Below, piece after piece: positions 1 to 7,044 of a DNA stretch of 8,723 bases. Source of the stretch: Candidatus Saccharibacteria bacterium UBA6575 (lineage in GTDB: Bacteria; Patescibacteriota; Saccharimonadia; Saccharimonadales; Saccharimonadaceae); NCBI GenBank assembly GCA_002434005.1, contig DJJF01000037.1, positions 2,294 to 11,016 of the forward strand, given 5' to 3'. A program made the translations under genes and the position numbers. Below the pieces are notes generated by a model. That model was given only the letters and a program-made list of their open reading frames with translations, was not told the origin of the DNA and did not search any database. How positions within the stretch are numbered: position 1 is the stretch's first letter; each line of letters starts with the position of its first letter.

Positions 1-1057
1 TTAAGTCTTTGTCACTAAGGTACCGCACGATTGCGTCGCGTATCATGACTGTATCGTCGGCATTGATAAGTTGGGCCGCATCGCCTGTCGCTTCAGGTAG
101 GGATGAATTATCACTTGCAATCGTAGGCACGCCGCATGCCATAGCCTCGATTGGTGGTATGCCGAAACCTTCATAGATACTCGGGTAGACAAAGACAGAT
201 GCGCCACTATATATAGCCGGCAGATCCTTGTCTTCGACGTAGTCCTTTGGCCGCTGGACGCTATCGCCTGCGTCTTGGAGGCGGCGAATAATATCGAAAA
301 TTTCTCCATCTTGCCAGCCTTTCGCTCCAACGAGCAATAATGAGTATTCTTTTCTGATAGTTTCATTAAGCTGCTCGTATGCGAGTAAAAGGTTCTTGAG
401 GTTTTTTCTGGGCTCTATATTACCGACAAACAAGATATACTTTCCGGTAATGCCGTATTTTTTCTTTACGGCAGCGATTACCTGATCAGTTTGCTTAAAG
501 AACACATTAGTATCAACAGCTGGGTAATAAATGCCAATCTTATCAAGAGGTACTTTATAGAAATCGTGAATTTCTTGCTTACTGTTCTTTGAAATTGTCG
601 CTATATGAGATGATCGCTTGGCCGACTTTCTTACCTGCTCGGACAGAAAGGCCTGGTTGCGGGGCTCTGCGAATTCAGCATACTTCTCAAAAGAGAGGTC
701 ATATATAAATGGAACGCTTTTTGAAAAAAGCAACGGCCAGGATGAATAGTTCGGGAATACGTAGATGCCTTTCCCAAAAAGTAGGTCTAATGGCAGTTGT
801 TTGTTTCTGATTTTAAGGCCATTAGAAACCCGCAAAGAAAAAGGAGACCGAACAATCTTTATATTGTTGAATCCGAATGCACGAGCCTTTTCAACGTGCC
901 TGAAGTGGACAAATATACGCACGTCCAGGTTAGGGTGGTCTACGAGCTTTGCATCCATTGCTTTGATTAGCTCGAGCGTATAGTGACCAATGCCGCTAAA
1001 GTGAGGCATAACCAACACTTCGCCGTCTATGATTATTCGTTTTTTTCTAAGCGTCAT
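1..1057 (-). CDS. GT4-family glycosyltransferase, C-terminus cut by the window edge
   Basis: This is a retaining GT-B glycosyltransferase that would move a sugar from a nucleotide-sugar donor to a lipid-linked glycan on the cytoplasmic side of the membrane. I translated it by hand: it starts MTLRKKRIIIDGEVL and stays open for 352 codons to the left edge, so only the last few residues should be missing (the family is usually about 370-400 aa). Visible motifs are the N-terminal glycine-rich loop GIGHYT (residues 22-27), the start of the C-terminal Rossmann domain with GNIEPRKN (R217, K218, N219 near the donor phosphates), and the E-x7-E donor motif EGFGIPPIE (E296 to E304) followed by ACGVPTIASDNSSLPEATG. 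No membrane segment is seen. The ATG at 1057 is preceded by a TAAAAT box and no Shine-Dalgarno sequence. The gene diverges from the coiled-coil/glycosyltransferase operon, which suggests a shared pathway. Donor and acceptor are unknown. Confidence 0.93.
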   Translation of the reverse strand, partial: MTLRKKRIIIDGEVLVMPHFSGIGHYTLELIKAMDAKLVDHPNLDVRIFVHFRHVEKARAFGFNNIKIVRSPFSLRVSNGLKIRNKQLPLDLLFGKGIYVFPNYSSWPLLFSKSVPFIYDLSFEKYAEFAEPRNQAFLSEQVRKSAKRSSHIATISKNSKQEIHDFYKVPLDKIGIYYPAVDTNVFFKQTDQVIAAVKKKYGITGKYILFVGNIEPRKNLKNLLLAYEQLNETIRKEYSLLLVGAKGWQDGEIFDIIRRLQDAGDSVQRPKDYVEDKDLPAIYSGASVFVYPSIYEGFGIPPIEAMACGVPTIASDNSSLPEATGDAAQLINADDTVMIRDAIVRYLSDKDL

Positions 1058-1063
1058 TGGTCT

Positions 1064-1069
1064 ATTTTA
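1064..1069 (-). promoter_or_regulatory. -10 box for the divergent GT4 gene, likely leaderless
   Basis: On the minus strand TAAAAT is followed by six bases (AGACCA) and then the ATG at 1057. A transcript from this box would begin at or within a base or two of the start codon. No purine-rich ribosome binding site lies before the ATG. I see no good -35 hexamer at normal spacing, so the call rests on the -10 box and its position. Confidence 0.45.
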
Positions 1070-1084
1070 ACTAAGTTTATGTCA

Positions 1085-1090
1085 TATAAA
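1085..1090 (+). promoter_or_regulatory. -10 box for the coiled-coil/GT operon, likely leaderless
   Basis: TATAAA is followed by five bases (TAGGG) and the GTG start at 1096. The GGGG run touches the start codon, so it cannot act as a normally spaced Shine-Dalgarno sequence. A transcript from this box would start at or near the GTG. A -35 match at 16-18 base spacing is not evident. Confidence 0.45.
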
Positions 1091-1095
1091 TAGGG

Positions 1096-1602
1096 GTGAC
1101 GGCTTTTAATGGAACAGTTGATTCTGTACAATTGATTGCAATGATACAAAAAGATTATGAAGCACGCCTTCGTGAGCTTGAAAGCCAAAATGTAGAATAC
1201 GCAGAACAACTCGCAAAGCGCGATAGTAAGATTCATGGTCTGAATGTTCGAATACAAGAACTTGAGTTGCACTTACATCACCAACAGGGTGCACGCGCTG
1301 CGTTGAAGCAGTTGTACCACGGTATTGATAATAAAATCATGCGGACGCTGACCGAACGGGGCGAACGTAAAAAAAGAGTCGTCACAACCCATCCGACAAT
1401 CACGACCAATGAGAATATGAGGTACGCCGATTTATTGAAAGAGGCGCGTGAGTATGACGCCAAAGAATTCTTTGCCCTGAAAAAGAAGGTGTATAAACAC
1501 AATCTTAAGCCTGCCTATCGACTCGTCGCGAAAAGTTATCGTGTCGCAAGGGATGGCGGCTTGGCGGGCATGAAAAAGATACATAAGTTAAGGTCTAGTT
1601 GA
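1096..1602 (+). CDS. Small basic coiled-coil protein of a glycosyltransferase operon
   Basis: I do not recognise a named family. The 168-aa product has no signal peptide, membrane segment or catalytic motif. Residues about 15-70 are charged and helical with heptad-like spacing of hydrophobics (IQKDYEARLRELESQ, then KRDSKIHGLNVRIQELELHLHHQ), as in a coiled coil. The rest is rich in Lys and Arg, and the last 35 residues (KKKVYKHNLKPAYRLV and on) form a basic, possibly amphipathic tail that could contact membrane phospholipid or a partner. The GTG start was chosen because it directly follows a -10 box; the next in-frame ATG, at 1141, has no ribosome binding site. The stop lies one base before the tandem glycosyltransferase start, so the two are almost certainly co-transcribed and probably work together. 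A scaffold or chain-length ruler for the following enzymes is possible but is inference. Confidence 0.8.
   Translation: MTAFNGTVDSVQLIAMIQKDYEARLRELESQNVEYAEQLAKRDSKIHGLNVRIQELELHLHHQQGARAALKQLYHGIDNKIMRTLTERGERKKRVVTTHPTITTNENMRYADLLKEAREYDAKEFFALKKKVYKHNLKPAYRLVAKSYRVARDGGLAGMKKIHKLRSS
1590..1593 (+). promoter_or_regulatory. Weak Shine-Dalgarno of the tandem glycosyltransferase gene
   Basis: AAGG lies ten bases before the ATG at 1604, inside the end of the coiled-coil gene. The match is short. With only one base between the two reading frames, translational coupling probably helps initiation. Confidence 0.4.
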
Positions 1603-1603
1603 C

Positions 1604-3982
1604 ATGTCGGCAAGTACATCAAGACATCTTATTGTTGACGGGCAGATATTTCAGTCAGCTGCGCGTGATCGCGGCATGGGAAGATACTCGGAATATCTAC
1701 TCTCGGCGATACTTAAAGAATCGAATTACGCGACTGTACATCTTATATTCGCGAAGAAGCCGCATGCCGTCGGTATCGAGCATAAAAAGCTCGAGCGTTT
1801 ATTTGAAGGAGTCACGGTGTCGTATCTGGACCTATCGAGTACCACTCGACAGAGTATAGAGAATGCCACTAAGCACAATAAGAAAGCGGTCAACGAATTC
1901 GTCGAGAAGCTTCGTCTTGACGTGGGCTCGGTCGATTTTCTTATTCCAAGCTTGTTTCAGGAACCGATAGCATCTGTCTTTCCTGATTTAACGACGAATT
2001 TCGTCATATTCTACGACCTCATACCTTACTTGTATCATGACCGCTACGCGGACAAGATGCCTTTCGATAATTATCTGAAACGATTCAGGCAACTTTTTGA
2101 AGCCGATAAGATTCTGACGATCTCGCAAGCGGTGCGTGATGACCTGGCAGTATACTTAGGAATTCCTCACTCAAGAACACATGTCATCGACGGTGCGGCG
2201 ATCAGGTCCGACAAGAGTCCGGTACCGCCGCCGGGTATGCAATTATCTGAAAAGTTCATACTGATGCCGACGAGCGATGACCCGCGGAAGAACAACCTTC
2301 GTGCCGTCATCGGTTTCGAACAATTTAATTCCCGATCATCGGAAAAATACAAACTCGTCATCACCTCGAAGATACATCGTACGGAACGGGAGCGCCTGCG
2401 GGGCTTCTCAAGCAACATTATCTTTACCGGCAATATTGAGGAGGCGGAACTTGACTGGTTGTACGAGAAGGCCGAAGCGGTGCTATTTGTTCCTGAGAGC
2501 GAAGGACTTGGCCTTCCAATACTTGAAGCGGTACATGTTGACAAACGCGTGGTCTGCTCGTTGCTTGATGTATTCAAGGAAATCTCAGCCGATGCTTTCT
2601 ATTATTGCGACCATAAGGACCAATACTCGATTGCCGCTGCTATAGAAGATGCGCTTACAGCCACCGATAAAGGGGTCCCCAAGTCGAAGTATCGACAAAT
2701 CCTAAAACACTATAGTTGGGGAGAAACCGCTAAGCGAACTCTTGCTGCGATGTCAAAAACGACCAAAAGAAGTTCGGGCAATCGGCCAAAGATAGCCGTA
2801 TTTACACCGACGCCATCTGGGTTTTCTGCGATCGGCAAAGTGGTTGCCGAGTCACACGCCGTCCTTGATGACTATTTTGATGTCGACTACTACGCGGAAG
2901 ACGGATCAGTCGACGCGAACACTCGCCCAAATTACTTAAAGTATGTCGCGCCGTACTATTCCGCAGATGCATTTTCTGTTAAGTCCTACACTCGATATGA
3001 CGCGGTATTCTACCATATCGGAAACAGCGATTACCATCTACAGAGCATTGCGAATAGCCTTTACCTCCCAGGTTTTGTGATTCTTCACGACACCAATATA
3101 ACCGACGCGTATCGGGTAATGGTCAGGGAAGAAGTTATTTCTTCAGAACGGAGTGACCTTGAGAAAATGCTTACCTCCGCGGCCGGACTGACGCTCAGCA
3201 AATGCCTGACGTCAGTAGTCACGAATCAACTTGGCGTCATGACGCATTCGAAATATGCCTCTGCCGCAGCCAAAGAGATTCTACGAGACCAAGACTCGGT
3301 GGTAATGGACGTTAATCTAGCCACACAGGCGCCGCAGACCATTCCCGAACGGTCGTACGCACGTCTACGCCTCGGCATGGCAGGGATTATCGCTGACATA
3401 AAAGGAATCGAAGTCATCGAGCGTTTGGCGAAAGATGTGAAGTACCAGAACCATACGATCGCTATATTCGGTTATAATTATGCATCTGCCGATACGATCG
3501 AACGTCTGGGGTCGTATGACAATATTGACCTAACGACGGGCCTTACTGACTACGACTTCGTAAACAGCATGAAGCAGCTGGACGTATTCGTGAATTATCG
3601 TATGCAGTATCAAGGCGAAACATCACTGTCGACACTTGAAGCGATGCGGCAAGGCGTCGTAGTAGTCGTACGGGATATAGGATGGTATAGCGAACTCCCT
3701 GATGACGTGGTTGTGAAGGTTAAGAATCCAGATGATCTCGTCAAAAAATTAAACGAGCTTGTTGCCAACTCGCGATTAATGAAGAAAGTATCGGCGAAAG
3801 CCGTCGAATACATCAAGGCGAACCACAGTCACGAACAGTATGCAAAGGGCATGAGAGCGCTCATGGAGCAGGGCGGATCGTATGATTCAGTGCTCAAGCG
3901 ACGTGCCGAATTGTTACGAAACGGCCAGCTGACATCGGTGAAAGAACTGCTTGCAGAACTGAAGACGGAGGACCACGAATGA
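1604..3982 (+). CDS. Tandem (two-domain) GT4-type glycosyltransferase
   Basis: The 792-aa protein carries two GT-B glycosyltransferase units and probably adds two sugars in succession to a growing surface glycan in the cytoplasm. Unit one (about 1-385) has the N-terminal loop RGMGRY (23-28), the donor-phosphate motif DDPRKN (225-230) and a canonical E-x7-E motif, EGLGLPILE (E300 to E308). A Lys/Ser/Thr-rich linker follows. Unit two (about 394-745) begins RPKIAVFTPTPSGFSAIGK and ends with the other common GT4 form of the motif, GETSLSTLEAM (E672 to E679, spacing x6), then GVVVVVRDIGWYSELPDD. A charged helical tail of about 45 residues closes the protein. No membrane segment is present. Single GT4 enzymes are about 350-420 aa, so the length alone fits two domains. 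The gene sits one base after the coiled-coil gene and overlaps the next glycosyltransferase by four bases. The sugars are unknown, and unit two has no obvious RKN motif, so its activity is less certain. Confidence 0.94.
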   Translation: MSASTSRHLIVDGQIFQSAARDRGMGRYSEYLLSAILKESNYATVHLIFAKKPHAVGIEHKKLERLFEGVTVSYLDLSSTTRQSIENATKHNKKAVNEFVEKLRLDVGSVDFLIPSLFQEPIASVFPDLTTNFVIFYDLIPYLYHDRYADKMPFDNYLKRFRQLFEADKILTISQAVRDDLAVYLGIPHSRTHVIDGAAIRSDKSPVPPPGMQLSEKFILMPTSDDPRKNNLRAVIGFEQFNSRSSEKYKLVITSKIHRTERERLRGFSSNIIFTGNIEEAELDWLYEKAEAVLFVPESEGLGLPILEAVHVDKRVVCSLLDVFKEISADAFYYCDHKDQYSIAAAIEDALTATDKGVPKSKYRQILKHYSWGETAKRTLAAMSKTTKRSSGNRPKIAVFTPTPSGFSAIGKVVAESHAVLDDYFDVDYYAEDGSVDANTRPNYLKYVAPYYSADAFSVKSYTRYDAVFYHIGNSDYHLQSIANSLYLPGFVILHDTNITDAYRVMVREEVISSERSDLEKMLTSAAGLTLSKCLTSVVTNQLGVMTHSKYASAAAKEILRDQDSVVMDVNLATQAPQTIPERSYARLRLGMAGIIADIKGIEVIERLAKDVKYQNHTIAIFGYNYASADTIERLGSYDNIDLTTGLTDYDFVNSMKQLDVFVNYRMQYQGETSLSTLEAMRQGVVVVVRDIGWYSELPDDVVVKVKNPDDLVKKLNELVANSRLMKKVSAKAVEYIKANHSHEQYAKGMRALMEQGGSYDSVLKRRAELLRNGQLTSVKELLAELKTEDHE
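3967..3971 (+). promoter_or_regulatory. Strong Shine-Dalgarno of the third operon gene
   Basis: GGAGG ends seven bases before the ATG at 3979 and lies inside the end of the upstream gene. It shows that this organism does use Shine-Dalgarno initiation for internal operon genes, in contrast to the genes that follow -10 boxes directly. Confidence 0.8.
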
Positions 3983-5217
3983 TCACGTGGATCGATCTGA
4001 CTGATTTCATGCAATGGAAGGGCAACCTAACCGGCATCCAACGGATACAATACAATATGTCCAAACTCTATATCGAGTCACACGACGACGTGAGGTTCTT
4101 TGTGTATCAAGAGCAAGGACGACGCTTCCAGCAAGTCGACTTTAATCCGGATGAAATAGTGAAGTCTGGAATCATTACGGACGAACTATCGGGCGTACAA
4201 GCCAGTGATTACGCGAACCGTCTACTGAAGCTGGCGACAAAAATCCGGCGGCGTGCTCTGAAAAGCGGTTATATAACACCGAACACCCCTGACGATGCAG
4301 TCACTCCGTTCGGAGGCCATGATACCGTTTTGATCATGGGGGGTATATGGGTCGGTGAATTCATCAATGACTTAGCTCTTGCGAAAGCGAAGCAGGGTTT
4401 CAAGCTGGTTCACTTCGCATTCGACATGGTACCAAGTCTATTTCCGGGGTATGTTGTTGACTGGCTACCTGATGCGTTTACCGAATACCAGAAGGTCGTC
4501 TTTTCGATATCAGAGGGAGTTATTGCCATATCCGAATCCACGGCGAAGGATGTCCGAGACTTCATCAAGACGCATAAAATAAAAAACGCGCCAGCTATAA
4601 CCGTAGTCCGTATCGGCGAAGAAGTTGATGAGCTGACAGATGCAAAGCATGAAAAACCGGTCGAAGGCTTAGCGCCAGGGTACCTGCTTTCCGTCAGTAC
4701 GATTGAAGCTCGCAAGAACCACCTGTCGTTGTTCTATATGCTCAGAGAGGCAAATCGTCGGGGTATCATGCTTCCAAAGATAGTCATAGTTGGTCGTAAC
4801 GGCTGGCACACCGATGACTTTCGTTATGTCGTGGAACGAGATCCGGTAGCACGTGACGGCATTATAGTAATCAATGATGCGGATGACGAGACGCTCGTAT
4901 GGTTGTATAAAAACAGCCTATTTACCATCTTTCCTTCTTTCTACGAAGGATGGGGGATGCCGGTCGCAGAGTCACTCGCTTATGGAAAGTTGTGCTTGTC
5001 ATCAAACGTATCGTCTATGCCTGAGATAGCTGGCGAACTGATTGATTATTTTTCACCGTACGATACCGGAAAAATGCTGGACGTCGTTGTGAAATACCTT
5101 GACCCGTCTGTTCTAAGGGCAAAAGAGTCTAAGATTCATGACTCGTTCACGCCTACCAGCTGGCGCGACATGTATGAGGCAGTCGATTCATTCGTTGGCC
5201 GCATAGCCGCGCAGTAA
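3979..5217 (+). CDS. GT4-family glycosyltransferase
   Basis: This 412-aa cytoplasmic glycosyltransferase has one complete GT-B fold. It would transfer a sugar from a nucleotide donor during surface polysaccharide assembly. Motifs are the N-terminal loop NLTGIQRIQYN (about residues 16-26), the start of the donor domain SVSTIEARKNH (R245, K246, N247), VIVGRNGWHTDD, and the E-x7-E motif in FPSFYEGWGMPVAESLAYG (E323 to E331) followed by SSNVSSMPEIAG. Length and motif order match mannosyl/rhamnosyltransferase-like GT4 enzymes of O-antigen and capsule loci, but the sugar cannot be assigned. The start is set by the ATGA overlap with the preceding gene and by a strong GGAGG seven bases upstream, so translation is probably coupled. 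It is the last gene of the plus-strand operon and runs into the oppositely oriented YfhO-like gene after a 17-base gap with no clear terminator hairpin. Confidence 0.94.
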   Translation: MITWIDLTDFMQWKGNLTGIQRIQYNMSKLYIESHDDVRFFVYQEQGRRFQQVDFNPDEIVKSGIITDELSGVQASDYANRLLKLATKIRRRALKSGYITPNTPDDAVTPFGGHDTVLIMGGIWVGEFINDLALAKAKQGFKLVHFAFDMVPSLFPGYVVDWLPDAFTEYQKVVFSISEGVIAISESTAKDVRDFIKTHKIKNAPAITVVRIGEEVDELTDAKHEKPVEGLAPGYLLSVSTIEARKNHLSLFYMLREANRRGIMLPKIVIVGRNGWHTDDFRYVVERDPVARDGIIVINDADDETLVWLYKNSLFTIFPSFYEGWGMPVAESLAYGKLCLSSNVSSMPEIAGELIDYFSPYDTGKMLDVVVKYLDPSVLRAKESKIHDSFTPTSWRDMYEAVDSFVGRIAAQ

Positions 5218-5234
5218 GCGATCTGGTTTCGTTT

Positions 5235-7019
5235 TTACTTGGGATTCGATAGTTTCCACAACAACCAGCCGGGCGAAAACTTTGGTTGCATTCTGATGAT
5301 TATCGTCTCACTTTTGTCGGAAATGGTAAAACTCTGCCCTGGCTCGACAAGTCGCATATTAGCAAACGCATAGCGATTATTCACAAGCCAATACTTACCG
5401 GGATTCATATTTAATCGTATATCGCCCTTGCCAGTACGCTTCAAGGTTATTTTGTTCGGTGACCATTCAGTAACGACGGCGTTTTTTGTCATTACGAATT
5501 TACAGCTGCCTTGGTCACTATCGCAGCGAATCGTATCAATTCCAAACGGGGCGGGGTTTCTGGTGTCGATTAATGAATCGCCGGCAATGACCTGGCCGAT
5601 GTTCGCCCTTGTAGTAGCGGTTAGATTTTCGTCATACGGTATGCCATTTCTCTTTGAATCGTAATGAACCTGCTGGTTTATGACAGACGAATGAGTATAC
5701 TCGGCAGGTTCAATTGTATACTGCTTAGCAAAGAAGAGCGTACCGAAAGCGAACAGTTCAATGACGCTTACTGCAAGCAGCACGTTGATAGCCTTGCGGT
5801 AGCGCTTTAATGAATAGGCTCCTATGAAAAGAATTACCATAAGTGATGCCCAGATCATCCAGCGTGATGCGACACGCATGTCGGAGAACACTGGGAGATG
5901 TCGCAACAGATTGTAGGGTGACAGGTCTCCTATAATAAGCCCAAGCCCGAACAGGAAAAAGATGATGCCTAGAATTAATAAGAGCGCTGGAGAGATTCTG
6001 CTTGTAATGGGCTTGAATAAGAGCCGTGATCGTATTAAGACTACAAGGCAAATTATCGCCGCAACCCCAGTCGCGAATCCGATATACGCACTCACTTCCA
6101 TCCATGACCAATTTGGTATTAACGGAGGGTCGAAGTATTGGCGTACTGGTCCGAAAATCGAAAATACTCCATCTGGTATTCCAATCGAGTCTTCTGGGAA
6201 GAACGAAAGAGTCCGCGGATATTCGCGTATATATTCGAAACTTGCTATTGCGCGGGGACCGGCAACGATAAGTGTTACGAGTGCCGACAGAAGCAAGGTC
6301 TTTATGTCGGCGAGATTGGTCTCGGCTGATATTCGGAGTGATTGACGCTTTCCGACTTTTGCCCCTATTTTTATTAATTCGATCAGTATAAATACGCCAA
6401 CAACAGCCAGACTCATAACGGTGGTATTATGAGCGGCGGCATTTATCATCAGTCCGAGCGCCAGACCGAACCATGCCCAGCCAAATCTGATGTCGTTTCG
6501 TCTCAAAAAAAGCAAGAGTAAGAGAGGGAAGAATTCAATGGTAAAAAACGTATAGTGTCCAGCGGCGCGGTATGCAAAATATCCTCCAAAAGTCCAAATA
6601 TAGCCCAGGAGCGTAGCGGTGACAATAGGAGTTTTAAAACAGCGGGTAAGCAAGAAGTACATGCCCCAGAAGCCGAGAATTAGATACAGTACCAACGCGA
6701 TTTTATAGCCGACTATAGATCCGAACAGTAAGCCGCATAAAGTCGGCAAGCTCAAGAGCCCGAACTGTGGGTTGGCAAAGAGGGGTACGCCACCGCTTAC
6801 CCATGGGTTCCACCAGGGAAATTGGTGGTATTCGAGTATGGTTTGACGAGCGGCCTCTACTGTTTGCATTAGGTAGTCTGCGTCTCCAACTGCCAATCGA
6901 CTGCCGGTCATGAGGAAAGGCAATGTGTATAAGACTATCGGCAGCGTCAGTAAAACAAGAAGGAGGATGTTATGTTTTATAAACAAGGTGGCTATACGCG
7001 GAATGAGTTTGTTTTGCAT
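5235..7019 (-). CDS. YfhO-like polytopic membrane glycosyltransferase (GT-C type)
   Basis: The 594-aa protein fits the YfhO-type GT-C membrane enzymes, which take a sugar from a polyprenyl-phosphate carrier and attach it to a surface polymer outside the membrane. After a first membrane helix (about 18-38) comes the outer loop typical of these enzymes: VGDADYLMQ (D46, D48; the likely catalytic acid is here) and FPWWNPWVSGGVPLFANPQ (67-85). Many further hydrophobic helices run to about residue 432, for example 86-103, 105-124 and 133-151. The last 160 residues are polar and beta-rich (for example KITLKRTGKGDIRLNMNPG), probably an extracellular domain. Bacillus YfhO is longer (over 800 aa), so this is a compact version. 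A stop codon lies in frame just upstream, so the ATG at 7019 is the earliest ATG. It starts 25 bases from the divergent GtrA gene, and GtrB is nearby, matching the three-part CsbB/GtcA/YfhO scheme. The sugar and target polymer are unknown; another GT-C family is possible. Confidence 0.85.
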   Translation of the reverse strand: MQNKLIPRIATLFIKHNILLLVLLTLPIVLYTLPFLMTGSRLAVGDADYLMQTVEAARQTILEYHQFPWWNPWVSGGVPLFANPQFGLLSLPTLCGLLFGSIVGYKIALVLYLILGFWGMYFLLTRCFKTPIVTATLLGYIWTFGGYFAYRAAGHYTFFTIEFFPLLLLLFLRRNDIRFGWAWFGLALGLMINAAAHNTTVMSLAVVGVFILIELIKIGAKVGKRQSLRISAETNLADIKTLLLSALVTLIVAGPRAIASFEYIREYPRTLSFFPEDSIGIPDGVFSIFGPVRQYFDPPLIPNWSWMEVSAYIGFATGVAAIICLVVLIRSRLLFKPITSRISPALLLILGIIFFLFGLGLIIGDLSPYNLLRHLPVFSDMRVASRWMIWASLMVILFIGAYSLKRYRKAINVLLAVSVIELFAFGTLFFAKQYTIEPAEYTHSSVINQQVHYDSKRNGIPYDENLTATTRANIGQVIAGDSLIDTRNPAPFGIDTIRCDSDQGSCKFVMTKNAVVTEWSPNKITLKRTGKGDIRLNMNPGKYWLVNNRYAFANMRLVEPGQSFTISDKSETIIIRMQPKFSPGWLLWKLSNPK

Positions 7020-7038
7020 AGATCAGTTCCCATATAAT
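7009..7038 (+). promoter_or_regulatory. Promoter of the GtrA-like gene, likely leaderless
   Basis: A perfect TATAAT lies at 7033-7038, with a partial -35 match, TTGTTT, at 7009-7014 (18-base spacer). Six bases (AGCATC) separate the -10 box from the ATG at 7045, so transcription should start at the start codon itself. The -35 region lies inside the beginning of the divergent YfhO-like gene. Confidence 0.65.
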
Positions 7039-7039
7039 A
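7034..7039 (-). promoter_or_regulatory. Possible -10 box of the YfhO-like gene
   Basis: On the minus strand the same AT-rich patch reads TATTAT, 14 bases before the ATG at 7019. A transcript would have only about 6-8 untranslated bases. It overlaps the plus-strand TATAAT, so the two promoters could not be occupied at once. No -35 hexamer is visible on this strand. Confidence 0.35.
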
Positions 7040-7044
7040 GCATC

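Noticed and set aside
43..366. 107-aa minus-strand open frame
   Set aside because: It lies out of frame inside the minus-strand GT4 gene, whose own frame carries the E-x7-E and RKN motifs. It is a shadow.
1835..1849. Perfect inverted repeat TCGAGT-acc-ACTCGA
   Set aside because: It has a six-base stem and lies deep inside the tandem glycosyltransferase gene, with no T-run after it. It is short enough to be chance.
2167..2577. 136-aa minus-strand open frame
   Set aside because: It is antisense to the first unit of the tandem glycosyltransferase, Ser-rich and low in recognisable motifs. It is a shadow.
5218..5234. Terminator between the convergent GT4 and YfhO-like genes
   Set aside because: There is a short T-run but no GC-rich stem in or near the 17-base gap, so I did not annotate one.
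5758..6111. 117-aa minus-strand open frame
   Set aside because: It is an alternate frame within the YfhO-like gene with no domain signal and many Cys/His/Arg residues typical of an out-of-frame reading.
6910..7044. N-terminal extension of the GtrA-like protein to an upstream ATG
   Set aside because: The extra 45 residues run antisense to the YfhO-like gene and precede the promoter. The family length fits the ATG at 7045.
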